Assembly: GCA_963662985.1 (NCBI GenBank)
Contig: OY760066.1
Coordinates: 62,001 to 126,000 of the forward strand
Direction: 5' to 3'
DNA from: G963662985 sp963662985
Lineage (GTDB): Bacteria > Chloroflexota > Anaerolineae > Anaerolineales > UBA11579
DNA length: 64,000 nucleotides
The notes beneath the pieces are model-generated. The model was given only the letters and a program-made list of their open reading frames with translations, was not told where the DNA came from and ran no database searches. Below, piece by piece: positions 39,189 to 50,500 of the stretch (position 1 is the stretch's first letter; each line of letters begins with the position of its first letter). Both the position numbers and the translations under genes were made by a program.

Positions 39189-40349
39189 ATGCAAAATCAA
39201 ATCTCGCATAAAGGTTCTTTCACCCAGAAATCTATCATGCGAATGCTCCTCTCCCTTCTAGGCTTAGTCGTTTTAATTACTACTCTTTGGTTTAGTGTTT
39301 CATTTATGAGCAATGACGATGCTCCTAAATGGCTAACAGCCTTGGTTGCATTTTTTGTTGGTGTGTTTGGTATAGGATTATTATTTTATTTTGGGAATAA
39401 CTTTATCGAAAGTTTTCCTGAAAAAATATCTACTAAAATTCGCCCATTTATTTTTGTAGGCCCGGCTGTTTTAATTTTGGGATTTTTTTTAATTTATCCT
39501 GCAATATCCACTATTTATCTAAGTCTATTTAATCGGGATTCATCAAAATATATAGGTTTAGAAAATTACCTCAAAGCTTTTTCAGACTCAGATTTTCTAA
39601 TCATATTTAGAAATAATATTTTATGGATGTTATTTGTAACCTTTTTTACTGTGTCAATTGGTTTGCTCATTGCGGTATTAGCAGATCGAATCAAAAGAGA
39701 ATCATTAGTAAAATCTTTAATTTTTATGCCTATGGCAATTTCTTCAGTTGGGGCTTCAATTATTTGGCGTTTTATTTATTATTTTCAACCAGCTGGACGT
39801 CAACAAATCGGTTTACTGAATGCTATATGGGTTAAACTTGGTTATCTTCCAGTTGCGTGGATTACTAAAAGAGAAGTGCCAATTCCTTTACTCACTAATT
39901 TATTTGGTAAAATCAATTTAAATTTCACTTTCCCATTAAATACATTTTTGCTTATTGTTATTATGATTTGGTTGCAAACTGGATTTGCAATGGTTGTTAT
40001 ATCTGCAGCTGTTAAAGGAGTACCTTCTGAATTATTAGAAGCTGCTCAAATTGATGGTGCTACCGAAAAACAAATATTTTTTAAGATCACAATTCCTTAT
40101 ATCAAAAGCACACTTCTTACAATCACAACAACGATTCTAATTCTAGTATTAAAAGTATTTGATATTGTTTATGTAATGACAAGTGGACAATTTGATACAC
40201 AGGTGATTGCAAATGAAATGTACCTTCAAATGTTCAAATGGCGTGATTTTGGTATGGGAAGCACTTTAGCAGTTATTTTATTTATTGCAGTTACTCCCGT
40301 GATTGTGAATAATATCCGCAATTGGAATAAAGAAAGGAATCAAAGATGA
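39189..40349 (+). CDS. Sugar ABC transporter permease (MalF/AglF-like)
   Basis: 386 aa. Two extra N-terminal membrane segments (about 15-35 and 50-72) precede the usual six-segment permease core. The EAA loop that contacts the ATPase is visible at about 277-300 (ELLEAAQIDGATEKQIFF). Its stop overlaps the start of the second permease (ATGA). It should form the membrane channel together with that protein. No ATPase gene is present nearby, so a shared MsiK/UgpC-type ATPase elsewhere is expected. Confidence 0.92.
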   Translation: MQNQISHKGSFTQKSIMRMLLSLLGLVVLITTLWFSVSFMSNDDAPKWLTALVAFFVGVFGIGLLFYFGNNFIESFPEKISTKIRPFIFVGPAVLILGFFLIYPAISTIYLSLFNRDSSKYIGLENYLKAFSDSDFLIIFRNNILWMLFVTFFTVSIGLLIAVLADRIKRESLVKSLIFMPMAISSVGASIIWRFIYYFQPAGRQQIGLLNAIWVKLGYLPVAWITKREVPIPLLTNLFGKINLNFTFPLNTFLLIVIMIWLQTGFAMVVISAAVKGVPSELLEAAQIDGATEKQIFFKITIPYIKSTLLTITTTILILVLKVFDIVYVMTSGQFDTQVIANEMYLQMFKWRDFGMGSTLAVILFIAVTPVIVNNIRNWNKERNQR

Positions 40350-41254
40350 CAACCATTTCAAATAAAGGGCCAAAATTTGCGCGAATTCATTCCAATAATA
40401 GAAAATATATAAAATTCTTTAAAAATTCTTCTGTAATAATCATTTTAGTACTCATCGTTTTTTTGTGGACCTTGCCTTCTGTAGGGTTACTTATCAGCTC
40501 ATTTCGACCAGCAGAAGCTATTCGTACAACTGGATGGTGGACAGTTTTTCAATCAATTTTTGATAGTTCCCAATGGACTTTAAATAACTATGATTTTGTT
40601 CTTACTGCTGACCGGATGGGAACTGCCTTTTTAAACAGTTTATTAGTGACTATTCCTGCGACAATTATTCCAATAACTATAGCAGCTTTTGCAGCATATG
40701 CTTTTGCATGGATGAAATTTCCTGGTCGAGATTTATTATTTAGTATTGTTGTGGGATTAATGGTAATTCCTTTGCAAATGGCATTTATCCCTTTGTTAAG
40801 GATTTACAGTAATCTAAACCTAAATGGCACATTCTTAGGGGTTTGGCTGGCACATACTGGGTTTGGTTTGCCACTCGCAATTTTTCTATTACATAACTAT
40901 ATTGCAGGCCTCCCAAAAGAATTGCTTGAATCTGCTTCCATTGATGGGGCTTCTCATTTTACAATCTTTGTTCGATTAATCTTTCCGCTGTCTGTTCCAG
41001 CAATCGCATCTTTCACAATATTCCAATTCTTATGGGTGTGGAACGATCTTCTGGTTGCATTGGTATTCTTGGGAACAGGACCAAATGTAACGATTGTGAC
41101 ATCTCGTCTTTCTGAAATGGTAGGGTCTCGTGGTCAAGATTGGCATGTGTTGACTGCTGGTGCTTTTATTAGTATGTTTTTACCATTGGTAGTCTTTTTC
41201 TCTCTACAACGTTATTTTGTTAGAGGTTTATTGGCGGGCTCAGTTAAAGGATAA
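40346..41254 (+). CDS. Sugar ABC transporter permease (MalG/AglG-like)
   Basis: 302 aa with six membrane segments. The EAA loop is at about 188-210 (ELLESASIDGASHFTIF), followed by the typical RLIFPLSVPAIASF. It overlaps the preceding permease by four bases, so the two are translated together and would form a heterodimer. A weak AAAGCAA/TTGCTTT hairpin lies in the 100 bases after it. Confidence 0.92.
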   Translation: MTTISNKGPKFARIHSNNRKYIKFFKNSSVIIILVLIVFLWTLPSVGLLISSFRPAEAIRTTGWWTVFQSIFDSSQWTLNNYDFVLTADRMGTAFLNSLLVTIPATIIPITIAAFAAYAFAWMKFPGRDLLFSIVVGLMVIPLQMAFIPLLRIYSNLNLNGTFLGVWLAHTGFGLPLAIFLLHNYIAGLPKELLESASIDGASHFTIFVRLIFPLSVPAIASFTIFQFLWVWNDLLVALVFLGTGPNVTIVTSRLSEMVGSRGQDWHVLTAGAFISMFLPLVVFFSLQRYFVRGLLAGSVKG

Positions 41255-41354
41255 AAATAAATATTTAAAAAATGATCTGAAAAAGCAACTTTTTGTGTTT
41301 GCTTTCTCTTTCTGCGCCTAGCACAAAATTAATAACAAATAATATGGAGTATAA

Positions 41355-42023
41355 ATGAAAATCAAAACTTTTATATTTGATTTGGATGGTGTGATTACAA
41401 ATACTGCTAAATATCATTACTTAGCATGGAAAAAAATAGCAGACGAGAATAATATTCCATTTGGAGAAAAGGAAAATGATGCACTTCGGGGTGTTTCTCG
41501 TCAAGAATCTTTAGAAATATTACTTGGTGAAAATATAAAAATGTATACAACAGATGATTTCAATCAAATGTTGATAAAAAAAAATAAGTATTATCAAACT
41601 TATCTCGAAGAAATATCTGAAAGTGATTTTCTCCTAGGGTCAAAAGAATTATTAATGGAATTAAAAAATTTAGGATTTAAAATCGCAATTGGCTCTTCAA
41701 GCAAAAACACAATGAAAGTATTGGAGCAACTTGGAATTTATGATTTTTTTGATGCCGTTTCAGATGGATTTAGCGTCATTCATAACAAGCCTGCACCAGA
41801 TATATTTTTAGACGCAGCTCAAAAAACTCACTCTATCCCATCTCAATGTGTAGTTTTTGAGGATGCTAATGTTGGTGTTCAAGCTGCTATTGCGGCGAAA
41901 ATGTTTGTGGTTGGAATTGGCCCAATTGAGAGGGTGGGGCAAGCAAATGTTATATTTCCTACTATGGCTAGCGTTGATCTTGAATATATTTATTCGGAAT
42001 TTAAAAAACAACATAACTCTTAA
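41355..42023 (+). CDS. pgmB: Beta-phosphoglucomutase (HAD superfamily)
   Basis: 222 aa, typical length. The HAD motif I is FDLDGVITNTAKYH, with Asp9 as expected nucleophile and Asp11 as acid/base. Motif II is SSSK near 115-118, and motif III and IV residues appear as K-P-A-P-D and VFEDANVGVQAA. The enzyme converts beta-D-glucose 1-phosphate to glucose 6-phosphate. The GH65 phosphorylase encoded next releases exactly this substrate, which supports the specific call over other HAD phosphatases. Confidence 0.88.
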   Translation: MKIKTFIFDLDGVITNTAKYHYLAWKKIADENNIPFGEKENDALRGVSRQESLEILLGENIKMYTTDDFNQMLIKKNKYYQTYLEEISESDFLLGSKELLMELKNLGFKIAIGSSSKNTMKVLEQLGIYDFFDAVSDGFSVIHNKPAPDIFLDAAQKTHSIPSQCVVFEDANVGVQAAIAAKMFVVGIGPIERVGQANVIFPTMASVDLEYIYSEFKKQHNS

Positions 42024-42068
42024 AAATTTTCTCTATTTTGACAAACATAATTTAAGAAAGAAATTACA

Positions 42069-44390
42069 ATGAAATTAAAAAATAATTTGCACACACAAAC
42101 AGGCTGGGACATTTACGAAACTTCATTTAATCCTGATCAACTTGTCACAACAGGCAGTAATTTCATGATTGGGAATGGATATCTTGGTTATAGAGGAACA
42201 CCTTCAGAGTGGGGAGCAGACAAATATGTCGCATGTATTGTTAGTGACACCTATGATGCTGCACAAGATAATTGGCGCGAACTTTGTAATGTGCCAAATG
42301 GCCTTTCAACAAAACTATTTATAGATAATCAAATGCTTTCACTAGACGATCAAAACACAGAACATTATCGAAGAAGTCTTAATTTGAAATATGGTATTTT
42401 TGAAAGGGAACAAACATGGAAGTCGAAAACTGGTAAAAAAGTACATATAAAAGTAGAGAAATTTGCAAGCTTATCAAATGTCCATTTAATAGCAATGAAA
42501 TATGAGATACGTGTAGAAGAACCCATAACAATAAAGTTAATTACAGGAATAGACGGAATTGTATGGGATTTAAAAGGAAAACATCTTCACAATTCTGTTT
42601 CTGAAGTATTGAGAGATATTTTACTTAATACTACTTATACAAAAGAACAAAATATTCAGATAAATGTAGGTGAATCAATTAATTGGATTGGAATCGATGA
42701 TCTTAAAGAAAATATTTTTCAAACTTCAGAATCAATTTATCGAGAATTTATATTAGAACTTAATCCAAATAAGTCTATTACGTTAGAAAAATATGTAATT
42801 ATTTATCATAGTAATGATCTTTCAAATCCTAAAGAACAAACAATAAATGATTTAGAACAAGAACGAATTATCGGTTATCAATCTTTAAAAAATGAACACC
42901 AAGCTGTGTGGGATAAATTATGGGAAGATAGTTATATTGAAATTATTGGAAATCTTGAAGATCAAACCCTTGTAAATTTTAATCTATATCACAATTTTAT
43001 TGCAACACCTATGCATGCAGAATTACCAATCGGCGCAAGAGGGCTTTCTACACAAGTATATCAAGGAGCAGCTTTTTGGGATCAAGAAATTTTCAATCTT
43101 CCTATGTATATTTATACCCAACCACAAATTGCAAAAAAAATTCTTAAGTATCGATTTAATACATTACCAGGTGCTCAAAAAAAAGCTCAAGAACTTGGTT
43201 ATAAAGGAGCTTTTTATGCATGGACTAGTGGAAAAACAGGGGAAGAGCTTTTTCCTGATTATTTTTTTAAGGATTTAATTAGCGGTCGAAAAGTCAGAAA
43301 TCATTTTAATGATTGGCAAATTCATATATCTTCCGATATAGCATATGCTGTTTGGCAATATTATCAAGCAACTCATGATTGGGATTTTGTTCTTAATTAT
43401 GGGGCAGAAATAATATTTGAAGTTGCAAAATTTTTAGGTTCACATGTTTATTTTAAAAAAGACAAAGATCGATATGAATTTATTCGACTCCTTGGTCCTG
43501 ATGAATATCATGAAAATGTTGACAATAACGTCTTTACAAATTATCTTGCACATTTTACTTTTCAAAAGGCTTTAGTAATTTATGTAAAAATGCAAGTGAA
43601 CTATACAATGCAATTGAACAATCTCTTTGCAAAACTTTCTATAAACCAGAAAGATATTGAATATTGGCGTGAAATACAAGAAAAACTATATCTTCCAAAG
43701 CCAGATGAAAAGAGTAAATTAATTGAACAATTTGATGGTTACTTTAAACTAGAAGACATAATCCCTTTAGAGTTGAGTAAACGTTTGATTAATCCGGATG
43801 AATATTGGGGTTGGCCAAACGGAATTGCTGTCGAAACTCAAGTCTTAAAACAAGCTGATGTTTTGCAAACCTTTGCTGTATTAAAAAATTTTCCAAAAGA
43901 AGTCATTCAATCGAATTATGATTATTATGAACCTAGAACTGAACATGGTTCATCTCTTAGCCCATCTGTGCATGCTCAAGTCGCTTGTCAGGCAGGATAT
44001 CCTGATAAAGCATATCAATACTTTCAAGAGGCAGTTTCGATTGATATGTATAATGCAAGTAAAAAATATTTAAGTGGAGGTTCTTTTTTAGGAGGAATTC
44101 ACACAGCTGCTTGTGGTGCGACTTGGTTGATGATCATTCAAGGATTTGCTGGATTTTATATTGATAATGATGATAATTTAATTTTCAATCCTTGTTTGCC
44201 TATTTCATGGGAAAGTATTAGCTTTTGTTTACAAGTAAGGAAAAATAAATTAGAAATCACAATAAATCAAGAGAAATTAATCATTATTTCAAATAAGGAA
44301 AATAAAAGCTACTTAAAAATAATAATTAATAAAGAGCATTTACATATTAAGCCAGGAGAAAAAATAAGAACTTTCTATCAAAAAAAATAA
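42069..44390 (+). CDS. GH65 disaccharide phosphorylase (maltose/kojibiose/trehalose type)
   Basis: 773 aa, the usual GH65 length: N-terminal beta-sandwich (to about 270), (alpha/alpha)6 barrel, short C-terminal beta part. The barrel carries the family signature LLGPDEYHENVDNN (D478-E482), containing the Glu expected as catalytic acid, and EHGSSLSPSVHA (His626-Ser629), which holds the phosphate site. The enzyme is cytoplasmic and splits an alpha-linked glucose disaccharide with phosphate into glucose and beta-glucose 1-phosphate, feeding the mutase encoded just before it. Linkage specificity (maltose, trehalose, kojibiose or nigerose) cannot be read reliably from the sequence. Confidence 0.9.
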   Translation: MKLKNNLHTQTGWDIYETSFNPDQLVTTGSNFMIGNGYLGYRGTPSEWGADKYVACIVSDTYDAAQDNWRELCNVPNGLSTKLFIDNQMLSLDDQNTEHYRRSLNLKYGIFEREQTWKSKTGKKVHIKVEKFASLSNVHLIAMKYEIRVEEPITIKLITGIDGIVWDLKGKHLHNSVSEVLRDILLNTTYTKEQNIQINVGESINWIGIDDLKENIFQTSESIYREFILELNPNKSITLEKYVIIYHSNDLSNPKEQTINDLEQERIIGYQSLKNEHQAVWDKLWEDSYIEIIGNLEDQTLVNFNLYHNFIATPMHAELPIGARGLSTQVYQGAAFWDQEIFNLPMYIYTQPQIAKKILKYRFNTLPGAQKKAQELGYKGAFYAWTSGKTGEELFPDYFFKDLISGRKVRNHFNDWQIHISSDIAYAVWQYYQATHDWDFVLNYGAEIIFEVAKFLGSHVYFKKDKDRYEFIRLLGPDEYHENVDNNVFTNYLAHFTFQKALVIYVKMQVNYTMQLNNLFAKLSINQKDIEYWREIQEKLYLPKPDEKSKLIEQFDGYFKLEDIIPLELSKRLINPDEYWGWPNGIAVETQVLKQADVLQTFAVLKNFPKEVIQSNYDYYEPRTEHGSSLSPSVHAQVACQAGYPDKAYQYFQEAVSIDMYNASKKYLSGGSFLGGIHTAACGATWLMIIQGFAGFYIDNDDNLIFNPCLPISWESISFCLQVRKNKLEITINQEKLIIISNKENKSYLKIIINKEHLHIKPGEKIRTFYQKK

Positions 44391-44538
44391 TTAAATTGGA
44401 TCTAAGATTCTGTCTTAATGAATGGTTTGTAGGATAATTTATAAACTTTCATTTTCTTTTTCTTTGATTTACTTATATTTCTTATATCTAATTATATATT
44501 ATATACAATATTATAATAGTTATATTATATATATATAA

Positions 44539-44576
44539 AAAAAAGAGTGAATTGAATAATCAATTTACTCTTTTTT
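44539..44576. terminator. Bidirectional terminator between convergent operons
   Basis: AAAAAAGAGTGAATTGA (44539-44555) pairs with TCAATTTACTCTTTTTT (44560-44576) with one G-U pair. The A-run and T-run on the two sides make a rho-independent terminator in both directions, serving the GH65 gene (plus) and the 2193-aa gene (minus), whose stop is a few bases away. The remaining bases of this 193-base gap are plain AT-rich DNA. Confidence 0.85.
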
Positions 44577-44583
44577 ATAAAAT

Positions 44584-47500
44584 TTATTCGCCTAATAACA
44601 TCATCATTGTATAAGAAGTGAGCTGCCCTACTGAATAAATATTTTTCTCAATAGGTTTCTTCAACAAAATATCAGGTAAATTATTTTCACTAGCCCCCAA
44701 CCAATCAATCAACACTGCATTCACATCTGCATCTTTAAACGGTAGTTGATCACTTACACCTTGAAATTGAGAATCTTGAATTGTATTTGCACCTAAGCCC
44801 CAATAAACTAATGTGTTATTTAATTGAATTTTTAATCGAACTCCCATTGCTTCTGCTCCACGCGTTAACCCTAACAAAATAGAAGCATTCTGTTGCCAAT
44901 CTCCAAATGCTTCAAGATAATATCCATCACCATAAGCAACAGAATCTAATTGGATCATACCTTTTATATTATCTATTGGAAAAATTGGATTTATTAAATA
45001 GTATTCTGAACCTAACTGCCCTAATTCTTGCGCATCCCACGCGACGACCAAAACGGAAGCACCAGGATGGTAATCATTATCTTTCCACGATTGAAAAATT
45101 TCTAACATCGTTGCAATGCCAGATGCATTATCATTCCAACCTGAATAGACTAAACCATCCGGATCATTCCCCACAAAGTCATAATGAGCACTTAATAAAT
45201 AAATTTCATTTTTTCTGTTTAGATCAGTTCCTGGAATAAATCCAATCACATTTTGAGCTATTCGTTTTTCTGGTTTAGCAATATTAGTATTAATATGAAC
45301 AATCTTTTTAGTTGGTAGAGTTAAGGATGAGTTATTTAAATCAATCCTTGTTGTGTCTGTATATTCTAATAATTTTGAATATCCAGCTGAAGTAATCTCA
45401 AACACAGGAGTTGGATTATTTTCATTCCAATAATAATTTATTGGCATTTTTGCATAAATTTCTTCTTTTTTACTCTTATCAGACACTAAGAATAGTGCTG
45501 CAGCATTATTATCATTTGCTCTTTTTATATCATTTTCAAATGTTTCTTCTCGATAAGTACTTACTAATATTTTTCCTTCAAAAGCTGGTGAAGAATAATC
45601 TTTATCTAAGAGATAGATCACTTCTCCTTCTATCGGAGTTAACACATTTTCATTTAAGTTTAAGTAAGTAAAGTGATCTCGATAATCTAAAAATCCTATT
45701 GTTTCTTTAGTGAAAAGATCAGAGATAGATATAGTTGGTATTGCTAATTGTTCAAAATATTGAATTTCAAAAGGTTGGAGATACATATAATTACCATTTA
45801 CTGGCTGTAAGCCTAGATCAGAAAATTGTTTTGCAATATATTCTGCAACTTGCAAGTTTTCATCACTACCCGCTTGTCTACCTTGCGTATTTTCATCAGA
45901 TAAATAATTCATAATATCTAAAACATTATCAACATCAAAACTATTTGCAATGGAAAGAGTTCGATCTGTTCCATTACCCAGCACTAATCTAGTTTGCCAT
46001 TCTGAATCAAATTTTGGTAATGAATATCTCAATTCATTTTCAAAAAATGAGTCTACTGTCTCCCCTTCAATAATTGAGTCAATGATCTTAATCAGCTCAT
46101 CATGTCCAAACTTCTCAACAAAAAATTGAATTGTGTCAAATGCTTCGAATCTTAGGCTCTTTTGCAAATATTTATCATCTTGATAAATAGGATCTTGATA
46201 AGTTGAGATATTTTGTAAACGATCGTGATTATAGTCAGAGAAAACACGGAATAAAATAGTATTAATCTGTTTTTCAGTTACTCCATTATCAATCATATTA
46301 CTAAAATATATGGATGATCCTTTGCGAAGCCATTGGTTCTCTACTCCCTTTTCCGCTAAAAGATTTTCAGTGATTCCTTGTAATAATATAGAATGTTTGA
46401 AATCAAAATCATCTTCCTCAAGTGTTAAAATTCTAATGCTTTGATCTTTTTCTGTATATAAATATGTTTCAGTACCAAAATCATATGGCATAAATTCTAA
46501 AATAGCTTTTTCATCATTATATAATCGAATTGTTTGTTTGTTTTCCGGCATATAATTAATTAAGTTTGTAGCTAATTCATTGATAGATTCTGCATATTCA
46601 ATTGCATCTTTTGCTTCTTGGTAAAGACCAGATTGATACTGAACAATAAAATTCTCAGATTCCAGTTTATAAAACGCTAATGAATCTGCAATTAGTTTGT
46701 TGTTTTCTGTAAAACGAAAATAAAAATATTCTTTATCTGTTCTTTGATCTTTATTACTTTCATCATTGTTATATTTAATTATTGTATTTGTCTCTACCAA
46801 TATTCCATTAGCAACATAATCGATAATTTGATAATCATATGAAATGTCATAATAATCATATTTATTCAATGACTCATACCAAATAATATTTTCATTTAAA
46901 AAAGTTTTATTATCTGAATTAATGGTTTTTAGATAATCATCTAAATTATGATTTTTAAGCGCCTTTTCTCGACTGTAAAAAATATCTGCAAGATCAGATT
47001 CATTATTCTGAATTCTATCTTGCCAAAGATCTCTCCAGACAAATTGAAGATTGTCCTTTAGTCCTAATTCATTTTTTACAAATTGATCCCATCCTTGATC
47101 AGAGCATTTTTGCTGAGAGAAACAAGTTAACGAATACTCATGAATCATTCTTTGAATTCCATCCCACCCTACAACACTCTTTAAATATTGAAAAGTTCCT
47201 ATTGGATTATAATCATCAGGTATTCGACTCAAGTCTTTATCTACATATATTGCACGATTGAATTGTTCAATTATATTGCTATACCAAGGATATTCTGCTT
47301 TATAATTTGCTTGCAATTCAATTTGAATATTAGGCTTAATATCATTTGCAATAAAATTATTTTGGAAAATTATATGAGAAATAATTTCCAGCAGTCTTTT
47401 ATCTGATAACACCCAATCAAAAGAATTTAAGGAACGGAAAAATGTTGGTTCATAATCAGCATTAATTCCACTTAATTGAATTTGATTTTGATGAGCGATT

Positions 47501-50500
47501 ATAGTTCTCTCATCAAATAAAGGTCCAAAATCTAGCAATGTTGGATTTAATATATCTGTATCATCACCCGCAGTAATGTTAATTTCGTAAGTATCATATG
47601 TTCCAAGTGCATAATCAAACTCAATTTTATGAATATAATTATTAAAAGATTCTGATACTCTTTGAAGATCCCACGAAAGATTAGTATAGGAATTAATAAT
47701 TAAAGACTCATCTTCGGAGATATATTGATATGGCAAATATGGTCCTTGCCACTTCCAAGTGTCATTATCTAAGATAAATTTTATTCTAGAATCAGATTCT
47801 TTTACTTCTTTGCTAATCGATACTTCATTTTTAGATAATTGTCTGCTCAAATGTAAATCTGCAACAAGGTAATCATCAATTAATTCAACATTTTCAACAG
47901 AAATATCAAGCGCTCTAATAATATTATCTTGTTCATTCGTTTTAGCTGCATTAAACCAATCTTGTAAAAACGGATTATCGAGATCAATATATTTATTAAA
48001 TTCTTCACTATTTTGATTTACTGCTGCTCTGCTTATTTGATTAACTATAGTTTGAATTTCCAATCTTAATTCAATATTTTCGATAATTGTTTCAAAAAGA
48101 GCTTTTGATTGAATTTCTAAAGCATCATACGAAATCAAGTCTATGTTGTCATCCAAGAAATTATTACTTAAATAACCGGAGTCTGAATTTATAAACGCAA
48201 TTAAGTTTGCTGGATAATCTTGTGCTTTTATTCTTTCATTCAAGATTGAATTACATGTTTGAAATTCCCATTCATTAGTTTGAGCAACCTGAGATAAACT
48301 TGAATTATAACGAGATCCATCAGAGCAAATAACAGTTGAATTTTTTCCCATCCCATCTATAAATAAAAATGATTCGATCTGATCTTTTCCTATCATTTTT
48401 TGGTTTGTTAATTCATAGAGACCATAGTTTTGTCCAGGACCAAAATTTGCATCTGTAAATGCAATTAACACATTTTGATTAGGAATATATCCAGAATTTT
48501 GCCAAACCCTTAACATCTCAAGAATAAAAGCAGTATTTGTTAAAGAATGGGAAACACTATTTGTAATTTCTCCTAAGCCATTTATAGAAACAGCTATGAT
48601 GTGAGTAGTATTAATTTTAATATCTCCCCTACCAGGAATAAATGCATATACATTTTTCCCAATACAATCAACATTACATTCCTGATTCTCATTTGTAAAA
48701 TCAAATGATAAATCTGCATAAACATTTAATGTTTGAGATTCTTGATAAAGATCTAAATCAATTGGTTTTAAACCTGTTAAATCTAATAAATCTTGTGCTA
48801 ATTGATTAAAAACTTGCACAACTGGAAGCCCAATTGGCACCCAATCTGATTGAAAAGCAATTCCATTATCAGGTTTTTGATCACCTATAGATATAAGCAA
48901 TAAAGCTGCAGCTCCATGTTCTAACGCGTATCTTGCAGAATTTGTTGGATCCTCGTATTTACATAAAATAACTTTATCCAAAACGTTGATATCGTCAAAA
49001 TCATCATGATGACAATAATTTAGATAAATTACTTCACTTGATGCAATACCTTCATCCGAATAACTTCCTGACAAATAACTAAAATCTTGATTTAAAGTAT
49101 ATTCTTTAGTAGAACCATCCATAAATGTTAATTTAAAAAATGAAGATGTTAAGTATTTTGGGTATGAAAATTTAAACTCATGAATATAAGATAGTTCTTC
49201 AAAAGAATTAATGTTTATACTTTTTAATTCATTAACTAATTGATCAATAAAAAGACTTGATCCCTCAGAGCCAGGATTTCTTCCATTATATTCATCTGAA
49301 ATCCATGCATTTATATTATTCTTTATATTTTCAATTGAAATCTGATTTATCAGTTCTTTTCGTTGAATATAGTTAAACTCATTAGTCACAGAAACAATTG
49401 ATGAATTTTTTGATGATGTATCCAAATTAGTAGTTGAGGATAATAATTCTTCAATTGGTTTTATTTCATTATAAACTTCGAATGGAATTGTTATTTTTCT
49501 TTCTTCTAAATTACGATTCCATTTCACAAATCCAACTGATATTCCTGTTGCTATTACGGTTAATATCAAAATCGGGTAAATTGATGGAATTTTGTTTGTA
49601 AATGGTACAAGGTGTTTTTCAAACCAATTTAATTGCCTTTTTTCTGATCCTTGATCAATTTTTATTGGTTGAATTTTTCCATATGTAATACATCGCCAAG
49701 CCCATTCAAAGGGACCAAACCGAAATCTTGAAAGCCAAAAAGAAGAAAAAATTAATAAGAAAAGATAGTATCCTATACCAATAAAGAAAACTGCCGCTGG
49801 CCCTAATTCTCCATACCAGCTCAATCCATAATGCGCTGATAAAAACGTAAAAACAATTGAATGGGTTAAATAAACAGTAAACGCCATTTTCCCCATAGGT
49901 GCTAAATAAGAAAGTCTATTTTGCCATTTATTCTTATCAAAAGCTGAAAAAGTCAGTAGATAGTAAATTACACCAGCTATTAATATGCCTATTAAGATTT
50001 TATAAACATCATTTTTCCAATCATATACACTGAATGAAATGATATTTTTATAATGTAAATAGAAATTCAATAATAAAAAGACAATCAAAAAGAACATAAA
50101 GTTTTTTGCGTGCTTTTTATTATTGTAAATTTTAAGCGCAGCTTTTCCATATCCTGCTTTTTTATGAGTTAATAAAATAAAAGAAGAAATATACATCTGA
50201 GAGAAAGCTAAGGCACCAAACCGAGTACCTATATAAAACATTTCTTTTCTCGACATTCCCAAAATCGTCACTGTTGAATGTAATCTAGAAACTGTAAAAA
50301 TATAATTCATTGGAATACCAATGATTAATCCAATCCAAAATATTGTTCTATAAATTTTGAAGTTCTTTTGATAATTAGAATAAAAATTAATTCTACCTGC
50401 TAAAAATCCAAAAATAAACAAATGGAATGTTGCTCTAGATGTATAAAAAAGAGAAGGAATAAGTTGAGGTAATGTTTTTATTCTTTCACCAACCATCTGT

